Below are positions 34,724-45,997 of a stretch of 64,000 nucleotides of DNA, in pieces. Source of the DNA: Symmetrospora coprosmae. Lineage: Eukaryota; Basidiomycota; Cystobasidiomycetes; Symmetrosporaceae. Made by a program: the position numbers and the translations under genes. Numbering within the stretch: the first letter of the stretch is position 1; each line of letters starts with the position of its first letter. A model generated the notes under the pieces. That model did not search any database. It worked only from the letters and a program-made list of their open reading frames with translations, and was not told the origin of the DNA. The DNA is taken from positions 1-64,000 of the forward strand of contig VUYT01000020.1 in assembly GCA_008802785.1 (NCBI GenBank), read 5' to 3'.

Positions 34724-35196
34724 AGGGATGACAAGTCAGGACAGCAGCAGGCGTAGATTGTGAACAGTGGGCGTGTTGTCGCGGGGCTGGCCCCTGCTTA
34801 CGTATTACATGCAGTCAGTTGAGGTGTGCGGGTTTGCGCTTGCCCAATTCAAGGTCAATTTAGATGTAGCGCGGGCTACCGGCGGGCCTGGCAGTCTTTA
34901 ACTTGGATCATCTTGAATGCCTTGATGGGACGACCTGGACCCATGAGTTGCTTAAGTTACGATATCAGCCCGGCGAGGAAGGCACTCATCTATTTCAAAG
35001 CCGTCGCCTGTCCGCCTACTACTCGCATCTAGTATACAAGGCTGTATCGCTTGTATCGCCCTGAGATCCGTCTGCACTCCTGCTGTTGCTCCCTGCTTAC
35101 TGCTACTGGTCGTGAAGGGCATTAATGTAAATGTATGGAAGGCCGGATGACCGACATTGTCTTGAACCCGGTCGGATTATGGTACATGTCACTTTC
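34724..35196. other. Convergent intergenic region
   Basis: A 473-base interval between two convergent genes, expected to hold both 3' ends. It is less GC-rich than the surroundings. No gene, repeat or RNA recognised. Confidence 0.4.
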
Positions 35197-38100
35197 TCAA
35201 TCATCCCTGAAGAACTTTACGTCGTTGACCTCGTTCGGCGTGTAGACGCTGTTGTCATCACCTCCGAGTGCCGAAGTACGGCCATCGGCAAGGTTGAGCG
35301 GTCCAGGGCGGGACCTGCCTTTTACGCCTAGACCCGCCGCATCGTGCGAGCCATCGTAGCCGAGGTGATGCTGCGCACCATCGTCGTAATGGAATTCATC
35401 AAGCATGCTGCTCTGTGACTCAGGACGCTGCAGTCCACTGGCAATGCTGTCCCGCTCGCGAATGCTGGCTCGGGGAGAGGGACCCGCATGTCCCGACCCG
35501 TCGTCTGGATTGATGACACGCAGCGAATGCTTGACGCCAAAGGGGTCAGTCGTTCGCCGACGATGCAATGGTGCAGGCTGGAGCGTGGGCGAGCGGCGCA
35601 TGGCATAGTCGTCCTCGCTGAAGGGGTCACCGTGAGGCCGTGGAGCCGGCTGCTGCTGTGTGGGCGCATCATAGTAGTCGCGGCTGTAGCGGTCCTTGTA
35701 GGCCGTGGCGGCATTATGAGCGGGCCCTTCGTGCGTTGACATGCCCGTGTGGTGCGTGGATGCGGAGTTCGGCCCGGACCGCTCTTGCATGCCGCCGTAA
35801 GCTGCAGCTGCATACCCTGCCGCAGCTCCAACTGCGCCACTGCCGCTACCGTGTCCGTGCGATTGGCTGGAGCGAGAGTCGTACAGATGCTCGGACTGTC
35901 CCGAAGGTGACGAGGCGTGCCCAGTGCTGTGGCTGGCCTGGCCGCGATGCATGAGCGCAGGCTGTACGTACTCAGCTCCGCTAGGCTGGCGCGAGTGCGA
36001 GGCGTAGGCGCCCGAGTTGGCGTATGCCTGGTAGGGCGCAGCGCCGGCGGGTAAGAAGAGCGTCTCCTCGTTCTCATTATCGCGGTACGGCTGAAATGAC
36101 GACGACAGCCTCTGTGCCATCTCGGGCCTGCCGCCGGCAAACTGGTAGTACTGCTGATTCTGGTGGTTCTGTCCGGGGCTTGGCGGCTCGCTGCTAGGGA
36201 GATCGACGTTGTCGTACGTGGAAGCCGACTCGATGCTGAATGCACGGGAACGTCGACGATGGTGTCCTGCTGCGCCTGCTGCGATAGCGCCTCCTGCTCC
36301 CCCGCCACCGCTGCCGTTGAGCATGCTGGGCAGCGAGTATGCGCTGCCGGTCGTGTGCAGTCGTTCGACGATAGGTCGGACAAACTTCTGTCTTCGGCGC
36401 TACAGGCCAGAATGGAGAGCACCCAATCAGTCTGTGTACTCCGCTCATTATCCCCATCGCGGGCGAGGCAGCTCACCTTCCCCAGTAGCCAAATGATGGC
36501 TGCGAGAATGACGACGGCTGCAATGACTCCACCGACAGTCCCACCGATAAGCTTGCTGCTCTGGGAACCTCCTCCTCCTCCATTGTTCAAGAAGGGGTTT
36601 CTGCCCGTCCCCGTCTCTTGGCTGCCTTCGCCATCCGATGAGGTGGTGCTCACGAGGCCCATGCTGGACAGCTCGGCAGTAGGGCTGACGACTCGGATGA
36701 CGCCGTCGCTGTCGGTTGCACCGGGACTGTCGGCGGAGGTGGCGTCCGCTGTTGGTGCGAAGGCCGGATCTGAAGATGCGCCGTACCCGGCCGAGGTCGA
36801 AGCTGCAGCGGTCCCGGCGCCCGTCGCTAGCACCTCGGAGCTTGCCCCTGTGTCAATACTTCCACTGCTACCAGTAGCCGCAGGGTAACCGGAGAGTGTG
36901 TCTGCCGCGGACGAGCTTCCCGCTCCCGTCGAGAGACCGACGGTACTGCTGCCTCCTGTTGCGACCGTTCCAGAGCCAACGGAAGTCGCGGATGTCACTG
37001 CGGTACTGGCGGGCAGCGAAGAGGAGCCAGACCCGCTTATACTGGCAGAAGCCGTGGACGTGCTCGCTGTGCTGACACCGCTCGTCGATGTCGCGGCTGT
37101 GGATGTCGAGTCTGCACCCGTTGTGCTCTCGCTGGTTCCGGTTGTTGTCGGCAGGACGGTAGAGCTGTCGCCTCCGCTCGTGCTGGTGCCTACATCGCTC
37201 GATGTGACTGTAGGCAGAGTCGAAGAGCTGTCTGGCGCGGTGGTGGGCTCGAGCGTGGTACTTGGCGGGCTTGTTGGGTCGTCCGTGCTTGTCGGCGCGG
37301 TCGTACTCGTAAAGGTGGTGCTACTCGGCCCATCGTCATCATTATCGTCATCATCGTCGTCGCCTCCGCCGCTTGTCGCTGTCGCGGTAGGAGAGGTACC
37401 CGGCCCTCCATCATCGTTATCGTCATCACCGCCACTCGTTGCTGTGGCTGTAGGTCCCCCGGTCTCGGTGACCTGAGTAGGGTCCTCTTCCTCGTCCATG
37501 GTGGATGTCGAAGTCGGTGACGCTGTTGCTGTGGGTGGCGCACTGCTCGTGGGAGTGTCGTCCGAGCTGGTGGTGCTAGTTGATGTCGGACTGGTGCTGG
37601 CCCGTGTCGGAGCGGGTGTGCTCGCAGGAGGGGTAGAAGAGGACGTGGAAAAGGACGACGAAGACGTGGAAGTCGAGGAAGGCTCCTCCTCCTCTGCCGT
37701 ACTCCTCGTGGGCTGCTCCGTCTGAGTGTCCAGTGTGGCAGACGTGCTCGGATCCTGCGGCTGTGCGGTCGGACTTTGTGACGGCTCGGTCGCGCTGCTC
37801 GATGAGGTTGAGCTTGGACTGCTCTCTTCTGCTTGTGGTTGTGCACTGCTCGATGGACTGCTAGAGGAGCGTGTGCTTGTGCTATCAGTGGCTGGGCTGT
37901 CCTCGTTGTCGTCGTTGTCGCCGTTCCCTCCTGACCCTTCGCCGTTGTTCCCTTCCCCCTCAGACTGCCTTCTGCGAAGTGCCGTTGCCGGGGCCGCTGC
38001 TACAGAGACCCGCTCTGATTGACGTCGCTGTCCCACTACTGATGATGATGACGACGAGACTGATGCTGCTTTTCCTGCAATCTGACTGCCCAACTTGCTG

Positions 38101-38498
38101 CTGCTGCTGCTGCTACTCCCGCGGCCGCTGCTCGTGGACGAAGAAAGAGGATCGTCGAGCTGCGCAGCGTTGCAGGATGAAGCTGAAGGGCCTGCGGTAC
38201 GCAAATTGGTGATGATATGAGACAGTCCGAACCAACGCGCAGAAGGTGCACAGGAGGAGGAGGAGAAGGCAAAGAAGCAGACAGGAAGCCAGAATCAGCG
38301 CTCTCTGCCTCCCCTCCGACTCCCTCTCGCTATAGTCTGGCCCCGCCAAGTCCCTCTGGTCCCGCGCTGGCGAGGCGGTACCGTACGACGAGGACGAGCA
38401 GAGCGACACTCACCGTCAGGCGCAGCTGCGATGGATGTGGCTGCAGGCGACAGCAGGAGGCGCGCCCCTCCTCGTCCTCGCCGTCCTCGTCTCCACAT
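35197..38498 (-). CDS. Mucin-like single-pass membrane protein, possible surface sensor
   Basis: Exons 38498-38414, 38191-36477 and 36399-35197 give 1000 residues. The first exon (MWRRGRRGRGGARLLLSPAA) gives a weak signal sequence and ends at a GTGAGT donor that joins the second exon in phase. Some 500 residues of Ser/Thr-rich, low-complexity ectodomain follow, presumably heavily O-mannosylated, with acidic patches. A transmembrane span near residue 580-600 reads KLIGGTVGGVIAAVVILAAI and is followed directly by a basic stop-transfer RRRQKF. The 400-residue cytosolic tail is rich in Gln, Ser, His and Tyr and ends VYTPNEVNDVKFFRDD. The layout resembles cell-wall stress sensors or Msb2-type mucins, but I see no WSC domain or other diagnostic domain, so the role is an inference. 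Confidence 0.72.
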
Positions 38499-39167
38499 CC
38501 TGCTCCCTCGAGCTCGACTGCCCGACCCTGCAGCAGAACCTTGAATGTGCCTCGTGCTCGCTCGCTCGCTCTGGCGCTTGTGCCTGAAACTGCAAAGCCC
38601 AGACTTGGCCCGGCCGACAGGACAGAACTTGATGGGGAGGAGATGAGGCGGGTGCTGAGGATGCCCTTGCTAGTAGTAGTAGTGGGCAAGGCCGTCAAGC
38701 AGGCTACTGCACGACGTACTCCTTCATCAGCGACGATCTCCTCTGCAAGACGCCGTCCGTGGTCCCCTGTTCCTGAGACTGACTGCGCAGCCCGGGCCTC
38801 TTCGGGGTTCGACGGGTGACGCACAGAGACGGGGAAAGCCAAAAGGGTCAAAAGTACACGACTGTACGACTGTCGACTGTGATGCAGTAGTGTACAGACA
38901 CGTCACAGACCAGCCTGTACACCTGAGCGCCGCAGGCTTGTTCTAGAATTACAGAAGCTCTCTTGTCCCCGCTTGGACCCGATCGGCTTCGCTCGATGTT
39001 TCACGTGAAATCGCGTCTCGCGACGCGCTGCAGCTCTGGGAGGTGGCGAGCGGACAGCATGCTGTGATGCGGACGGAAGGACAGCATTGACAGCACAGCA
39101 AAATCGGGCATCTGTATAGTCTATTTACATGTATATCTCACAGGTCGGCACCTCCCAGCCCATACAA
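38499..39167 (-). promoter_or_regulatory. Upstream region of the mucin-like gene with a CACGTG palindrome
   Basis: These 669 bases lie between the PL14-like stop and the mucin-like start. They hold the 12-bp palindrome TTTCACGTGAAA (38999-39010) and three closely spaced copies of CGACTGT (38859-38865, 38867-38873, 38874-38880). The open frames here show no protein features. Confidence 0.5.
38999..39010. promoter_or_regulatory. TTTCACGTGAAA palindrome (E-box type)
   Basis: A perfect 12-bp inverted repeat centred on CACGTG. CACGTG is the classic site for bHLH factors such as Cbf1 or Ino2/4-type regulators. It lies about 500 bases upstream of the mucin-like start. Binding is inferred only. Confidence 0.5.
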
Positions 39168-40707
39168 TCAAGCCAGCACCCTTGACGTGACCAGCGCCGC
39201 AACAGCACCAACCGTTGAACCGAGACCTATCCCGACCCCAAGCGCGTTCTTGACAGCTGGCACAGCTCCGGATACCAGTGCCTCCCCTAGTCCAGCCTCC
39301 TGCGGCTGGTCCGCCCACACTCGCAAGTTCTTGAAGTACGTGTGTGTGTCGCCCGTGCTCGCCCAGTCGGGGCTGGACCCGCCAAAAAAGGTGGAGAAGA
39401 AGATGCTGTGCGCGTGCACGCGTGACTCGTCAGTCGACAACGAGAAGGATGCTGCTGCATGCAAGATCGGACGTACCGCATCGGGGCGATGGCGTCGCGT
39501 AGGGCAAGATCCTCCAGATCGACGACAGGCGAGCCGTTGGCCCAGACTCGCAGGACGCCATCGCTTTGCCCAGGCGCATTCAGCTGCACATACATCGTGA
39601 CGTTGGTGTATCTGCTCACAGCAAGCCGGTATTAGCCTCTTCTGCGTTCCTCAGAAGGAGAGCCGTCGGGAGTGGCACTCACCCGCCCATTGTGAAATTG
39701 AAGCGGCCTCGACCGAGCGATGTCCCGTAGTCGTCATTGCAGATGACATCGCTGCTCACAGACGTGGACCCATTCGCGGCGAGAGCCGGTACGCCGCTGT
39801 CGCTCGGGACGGAGGGTGCAGCGGAGAGGATGCCTGTGGCATTTTGGCCGACATCTGGACATAGCTTGTTCCTCTGCGGCAGGTAAGCGTAGACTGTGTG
39901 GAGGAAGACACCAGAATGGGTGAGTCATATGGTAATTGATCGACTATGTGAACGGTTTTGGTGATGCGCACCTTCTCCAGTCCCGTTAGCGCGCCACATC
40001 ATCCGGACACTGAAGCAGTCGTCTTCTGCTCCACTCGCGCCGCTCTGGTGTCCTCCCGAGCACGATGAAGCCGACTTGCCACTCCAGAGCCCAGGCAACT
40101 TTCCGCCCTTGACAAAGTCGAAGCCGGGCTCAAAAGCGACCTGGTAGCTGAGCATCGCCCTGTGCGCAATGCCGAGCTCGGCGGGCGAAGGGTAGAAAGT
40201 CGCCCCGCCGATATCGCTGCGTGCGCCCGCGTTCTGCCGGTAGCTCCCCTGCCCATACTGCACACGCAGAACTTGCGCTGGCACCTCGGTGAGCCGCACA
40301 AACGGGTCGGGGAGGAAGGCCAGATTCGCCTCTGACCCGCCGTACAGCTTGGCGTGCCACAGGTCCCAGTGCGGAGCGAGGAAGGCGAATGCCCCCGAGG
40401 TGGTGTCTGTGCTGGAGGGAGAGATCAGGCCCGAGGGAGAGGCATTTAATGGCATCGCGAGCGAGTTGTTCGATGTTGGCGCCTCGGCCACCCAAGTTGT
40501 GGTCAGGTTCAGCCGAGCCGCTAGAGCGGGAGCGTCAAAGAATACCGCCTCTGGAGATGCAGGTGATAGAGGAGGCGCGGAAGCGACGGGCGATGCCGGT
40601 GTTGCAAGGGTGAGTGGGAAGGGTTGCGGAAGAGCATTGCCGAGTGATGTGCTCAGCAGGGCGGAAGCGACCATGGAGATGGAGGAAGTGCGGCGAGGGC
40701 GGACCAT
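39168..40707 (-). CDS. Secreted PL14-like polysaccharide lyase, possibly GPI-anchored
   Basis: Exons 40707-39972, 39893-39683, 39611-39477 and 39405-39168 give 439 residues. An N-terminal hydrophobic leader (SISMVASALLSTSLGNALPQ) suggests secretion. Family marks are VLRVQYGQGSY, the segment GGKLPGLWSGKSASSCSGG (KLPGL is the signature of fungal polysaccharide lyase family 14-like proteins), FSVRMMWR, the strand GVLRVWANGSPVVDLEDL and IFFSTFFGGSSPDW. These outline the beta-jelly-roll lyase fold. The C-terminus is a hydrophobic stretch GVGIGLGSTVGAVAALVTSR that resembles a GPI-attachment signal or a membrane tail. Substrate (uronic-acid polymer) cannot be told from sequence. A perfect palindrome lies 50 bases upstream of the start. 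Confidence 0.78.
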
Positions 40708-40756
40708 GGCGAAGAGAAGGTTGTCTGGTCAGTGTATGCGAGTGGTGTGAGACGGA

Positions 40757-40782
40757 AGCAGCTGAGATGCATCTCAGCTGCT
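40757..40782. promoter_or_regulatory. Perfect 26-bp palindrome with two CAGCTG E-boxes
   Basis: Each 13-base arm reads AGCAGCTGAGATG, the second arm being its exact reverse complement, with no spacer; the centre is ATGCAT. Each arm contains CAGCTG. It ends 50 bases before the PL14-like start codon, so it may be an operator for a dimeric factor or form a hairpin in the 5' leader. Confidence 0.65.
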
Positions 40783-41311
40783 GGCGAAAGGAGGATGCAT
40801 TCGAAAGCGGACCGGCGGGTCGGTGTGCCGGCCTCTGCCAGGGAACTAGCAGGCAAAGACGATGGCCTGACCACCGGTAGCGTCATGACGATAGCAAGCA
40901 TAATGCCGTCGGTGGGTGTACCTGCCAGTGGCCGCGATACGCGTATGTATAGCGGCAGCAGGTGTACTCCGACAAGCGTCCGTGCCGGAAGTCATTCTGA
41001 CTGGGAAGGGGGTTGGGATGTCGGAAGTTGACTGCATCAGTCACGCAATTGGGAGGCTGTATCTGGTGCATGTTCAATATCAAGCTTGGTCGAATGCGGC
41101 ACAGACGTCGACGTCAAATTGACATCACCCCGTCCGGGAAAAGCTCCGCTCATCACCACGACGGAGGTCGCAAGCGGAGCGACAAGTACTGCATGATTGA
41201 TGTCTATGCATCTGGTTGTTTGTGTGTTCTCACGTCTGTCAGTGTTGGGCGACTCAATCATGTATGAAAGGACGACGTCACCTCGTCCCTTTGCGGGTGG
41301 GCAAACAGCTG

Positions 41312-41336
41312 GGCCAGGCCAGGCCAGGCCAGGCCA
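41312..41336 (+). repeat. Tandem pentamer array, five GGCCA units
   Basis: Five perfect GGCCA units followed by GGCT, in the divergent promoter about 350 bases before the GT31-like start. A simple repeat with no known role. Confidence 0.85.
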
Positions 41337-41688
41337 GGCTCAAGCTGGGGTCGCTCTTTCTAGTGAGTCCCAATCATCAAGTCGTGAAAGGAGGGGATCA
41401 GTTTGGGAAGGGGACAGCTCAGCGGGGGGGACACAGATACAGTGGTAGAGTCGGTGATAGACTCCTGCTCAACAGTGCTATCTGCTACACGGTCCTTCCA
41501 GTCCAGTCTTGGGGCGTGCCTGGCGTGCCTCCTGTCCTGAATCTCTTCGAACGGCAACGGGCGGCGGTGCTAGCGAGGGCGACCCCTCCTCGTGCTCGTG
41601 CTCGCAGCCTCATCGCAGCCCGCAGCCTGCTCGACAGGAGACCAACAGCATAGAGCGTACGTGCAGTACGCGATAGAGCCATCTCAAC

Positions 41689-44600
41689 ATGGCCACGCGA
41701 CCCTCGACCCCTTTCTACTACTTCAATGGCAACAGCAGCGCCGACGACGAGGCGATAGACCCGCCCCCGAGCTACAGCTCAAATACGAGCAGCGTCGGAG
41801 ATGGGGACGGCCTGTCGTCGCTGGGCAGTCCCAGGGGCGAGAACGACGAGATGATGGACAACGACGACACGGTGATTGATATATCGAACGCGCTTGGAGG
41901 AGGAGGAGGAGGAGGGGCAGGAGGCAGATCCTCCACCTCGTCGACGTCGCGCTCGTCCCTTTCAGCATCGCTCGTGAGCAGCGTGGCCGGCTCATCGTCG
42001 TCGGCCAGCGCGCCAGACAACGCAGACCTCCTTGTCGACCTGGAAAGCGTTAGGAGGAGGACGAGAGATCTCCTCTTCGGGAGTGGTGCCAATGCGCAGA
42101 GCGCGGGCGTCTCAGAGGCAGAAACGACGGCCGTCCCGCGCTCGCTCCTTGCCCGCTTTGGCGGAGGCGCCGCTGGGGCTGGCGGAGCTGGGTCGGCAAC
42201 GGGCATCAACAGCATCAGCAGCAGCGACGACTGCGTCTTTGGGAGTAGACTGTCGTCCAGAGCAGCGTCGCCTGCACCAGGCCAGCACTCGTCGCAGTCT
42301 GCACTGCAACATCCTCTGGCCAACGCCTCCTCGCATGCTAGCGGGTCATCGAGCGCCTCATCCTCCGCCTCTGGCTCCTCGAGCGGAGTTCACCACCACA
42401 TCCACCACCACTACCACCACGGATCTGCCTCTTCGACTTCCAGCGCGGTCACAAATTCGGTGGTCAACACGCCTCACAAGGCCAGCTCGACGTCCTCGCT
42501 CAAGGGCAAAGGAAAGGGCAAAGAGGCCTCTGCGCGGCACCTCTCGACCACCTCATCGGACTTTGGCAGCGGGCCTGACGATGGCTTCTTCAACGCGGCT
42601 TACCACTATCGCTCGGGTCCGCTTGCGCGCAAACTCAGCTCCGCTCTCCTGTCTCGCGACCCGTCCCTCACGGATCTTCCCCTCTTTGGCACCTCATCTA
42701 GCCCAAATGGCAGCGGCATCCCTTCGCCCGCTACCCTATCTAGCGGGTCTCATCGCCGGCGGTCCGGCTGGAAATCACCTCGCAGAAAGAACACGGACCT
42801 CTTCTCATCGGACGATGCAGCCTACTCGTACGATGCATCAACGCCCTATCGCACACGACGCCGTTTCTCGGCGTTCGTGCCTCTTACGGTGCAGAAAGGC
42901 TGGGCTCGCCTGTTACGCCATCCCCTAGTGCCGACACAGCCCCTCACCATCCTCTTTGCACTGGGCCTTTTCGCCTGCTTCGCCTTTTCCGTTACATCCT
43001 TCATGTACCACATTCTCTCAAACGACAAGACGCCCCGACCATGGCGGGCGTACTGCCAAGAGCAGCGGCCCTTCCCGCACGAGCTAGCCGACTCGCTCGC
43101 GCCGGTCGACGTATTCGTGGGCGTTTTCAGCGTCGATGCGGCATACGAGCGGCGGCATCTCATTCGCTCGACATACCTGCGCCACTCCAAGCCGATGGAC
43201 CCCTACACGGGCCGGCCCGCTCACAACGTACAGGTCAAGTTCATTCTCGGTCGCCCGCGCAAGCACCACGCGCGCCGCATCGCGCTCGAGATGGAGACGT
43301 ATGACGATATTGTCGTACTTGACATGAAGGAGAATATGAATCAGGGCAAGACGCACGCCTTCTTCCGCTGGGCAAACGAGAACGCTACCGTGCCCATATA
43401 CTACAAGCCGCCCCAGGGCAAGCGGATCGGCAGACTCGACCCGTCTAGCAGCGATGTCGAGACACTCAATGCCGGCTTCAAGAAGGCAGACTACGTTGTC
43501 AAGGCCGACGACGACTCGTTCCTTGTTCTGTCTGAGCTCGAGCGGCACTTGCGGGTAGCACCTCGTCAGGGCGCCTATTGGGGCTGTGAGGCGGTCTCTT
43601 TCGCTGCTGCGCCCCACTTGCTCGAGCGTGTGGCTGACATGTCTCGCTATCTGCAGACCTCATCCGCAACCTGTTCATGGGCGGCGAATGCTATGCTCTG
43701 TCTGCCGATCTCGTCAAATACGTCGCGACCACTCCCGCTCTTGAGGCCTACACAACTGGCGCTGAGGACAAGCGTGTCGCAAAGTGGATGCGAATGCACC
43801 CAAACGCATCCTCCATCAACTGGATCACTGAGCGCTGCAACGTGTACGACCACCCGAAAGCCGCGACGACGTACTCGCATGGCTTCCTGTTCCCGGACGA
43901 GGTTGAGCGTGTACGAGCCGAGGGGCGGACGGGCATCTCGCCAGCCGAGCGCACGCGCCGGGGAGGCGAGCTTGCGGATGCATGGAGTACCGTCTCGCGG
44001 TGGAAGCAGGCGTACGTCAAGCCAAAGGCGGAGATGACCATGGAGGAAGAGGTCGAGGCTCTCGTCGAGGGCGGCGGGAGGTGGTCTGCCCTCGACGGCT
44101 GGACGCATAAGCTCAGCACCAAGGACGTCGTCCGCTGGGATCAGGTTGTCTTTGAGAATGCCGACGAGCGGATAAAGGGCGCCCCTGAGACGGCCAGACG
44201 TGCTGACCAGGCACGGGCCGAGCAGTGAGTGCCCTTATGCAGTGCTGCGACCTGCAGTGATGAACAAATTCTGATAGTTCGCACTGCTTCACAGCAACCT
44301 GCAATCCGAGACGTCATTTGGCAAGTACAACCGAATGCCCAACTCACTCATTCGGGATGCCGACCTCAGCGACATTCGGCCTCAGAATGCGAAGCGCTCC
44401 CTGGCATTCTGGAAGCGATCTGATCCATCCGAAGCCGACCTCTTAAGCGATGCATCTCCTGCCGCCGATGCGTCTGACAGCCTCACCAACGTCACGGCAG
44501 GGACAAAGGCTGGAATGGATGAGACGATCGTTGAAGCCGAAGCCGAAGCCAAGGAGGTTGGCGGCCAAATACCTATCGGTAGCGCTCCGCACTTCAAGCA

Positions 44601-45444
44601 GGGCTACTCGTTCCTGCCAGACTGGCAAGTCAACCTCGACACGGTCAAGCACAAGGCCATCCCCGCGCCCACGCTGCGGTACGACCCGAGTGCCACGTCT
44701 GTGCGCGAGCGGCGATTCCTTGGTCTGCCTTACGGCGGGACGGTCGTGGTGCACTACCTGAAGCGCAACGAGTGGTTTCTCGAGACCGCACTCGCGCTTC
44801 TGGGCAGGGAGAAGATGTGGGACAACGGGAACGATGTCCCTGCATATCCAGCATACGTGCCCCGCCCAGCTCCAGGCCGGCCCGCTGCGCCTGTGCACGA
44901 CGGCCAACCGTCGGATGCCAAGGACACAACGAACATCTCGCCTGTCCCGACGTGGAACGGCAAGACGGGCGAGATCGAGATGGTCGCATCGCAGTGGGGT
45001 GGTGTGCGCATGTACGGCTCGCCCTTGATCAAAGAGAGCGGCTTTGTCGCGCTCGGTCGAACAGTCCCCTGGGATGCACTGCAGAAGGTTGAGGATCAGA
45101 AGTACGGCAAGTTGCGAGCGTCGCCACGCGAGCGATATGCCGACATGCCGCAGCATGCTTCCGACCAGTCAGCCGACTCGGCTCTATCGTCATCCTCCCT
45201 TCTTGGCTCTTCGAGTCTGGCTAGTCGGTCGGAACAGTCTTCGGCCGCCTCACCGGCCTCGGATGCATCGAGCACCCACGAACACCTTGTTACCTCCTCC
45301 ACGTTGGAACAAGAATCTAGCACACATGCGCATTCTCACAGCAGTCTAGTCGACGACCCGACATCCGCCTCTCCTGCTTTTAAGCAGCCTGGCAGTCTGC
45401 GGCTGCAACAACCAGCTGGCGGGCAAGGTGTCCTCAGTTTGTGA
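41689..45444 (+). CDS. GT31-like type II membrane glycosyltransferase, unusually large
   Basis: Probable Golgi glycosyltransferase of the beta-1,3-galactosyltransferase (GT31) kind. Exons 41689-43585, 43657-44224 and 44295-45444 give 1204 residues. A long cytosolic Ser/Gly/Ala-rich N-terminus (about 418 residues) leads to one membrane span near 419-443 (LTILFALGLFACFAFSVTSF). The lumenal catalytic part has DVFVGVFSVDAAYERRHLIR, VQVKFILGRPRKHH, DIVVLDMKENMNQGKTHAFF, and the metal-binding DDD at 607-609 in YVVKADDDSFLVL. The later FMGGECYALSADLVKYVA fits the acceptor-side GGxxY motif, though an intron interrupts this region. A further 380 residues after the catalytic domain include AEAEAKEVGGQIPIGS and a block GEIEMVASQWGGVRMYGSPL of unknown role, ending in a Ser-rich tail. 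Confidence 0.8.
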
Positions 45445-45817
45445 GGCGCTACGGTGGACCAGTTATCATCTTCCGATAGCTAGCAGTGCTATGCTTGATA
45501 TATACCCTCTGGCCGCTAGAGCCATTCTATTATGCGCACGCAAGGCCAGAGGATGCATGACCTCGTAGTTTGGACTATTACTCTCCCTTCAGCTTGTTGA
45601 CATCAGTAGTAGTCAGATGAAGTGATGCAGCAATGACTGGGTTAGCTTTGCAAAGAGGTCCCCATCAAGGCCGGTCCCCGTTTGTACATCCTTGTCCAGG
45701 AACAAATTTCGCCACCCCCTTAGATGGATGGTACACGGGACAGTCAGCAGTCTGCTCTTCGCCTCATTCTGAGCAGCACAGCACTCGGCACCGAGCTCGG
45801 ACTGCAACATCCGCACA
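45445..45817 (+). other. Intergenic region between the GT31-like and RIM2-like genes
   Basis: A 373-base interval with both genes on the plus strand. A TATATA string near 45497 lies too far from the RIM2-like start to call a TATA box with confidence. No other feature seen. Confidence 0.4.
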
Positions 45818-45961
45818 ATGAGCAAGGATCAGGAGACTGTGGCGTCGTCGCTCGCACTGGCGTCGGGCGAGGGAGAGGGCTTCACCACCGAAAGAAGGAG
45901 CAGCAGCAGTAGGCCCGACAAGGGAAAGCAGCGGGCAGCGGTGCAGGATGTGGATGCTGCT

Positions 45962-45997
<36 letters not shown>

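Larger units (their letters stand above)
40708..41688. promoter_or_regulatory. Divergent promoter region of the PL14-like and GT31-like genes
   Basis: These 981 bases lie between two divergent starts. They contain the 26-bp palindrome near the PL14-like gene and the GGCCA pentamer array nearer the GT31-like gene. No coding exon supported. Confidence 0.5.

Noticed and set aside
36898-37476. 192-codon plus-strand open frame rich in Val, Leu and Ser
   Set aside because: It is the antisense of the Ser/Thr repeat coding region of the mucin-like gene; the low-complexity codons keep the opposite frame open.
38217-38409. Leucine-rich hydrophobic stretch (LILASCLLLCLLLLLLC) as signal peptide of the mucin-like gene
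   Set aside because: It has no in-phase join to the ectodomain frame; it coincides with the pyrimidine tract of a 222-base intron whose flanking exons join in phase.
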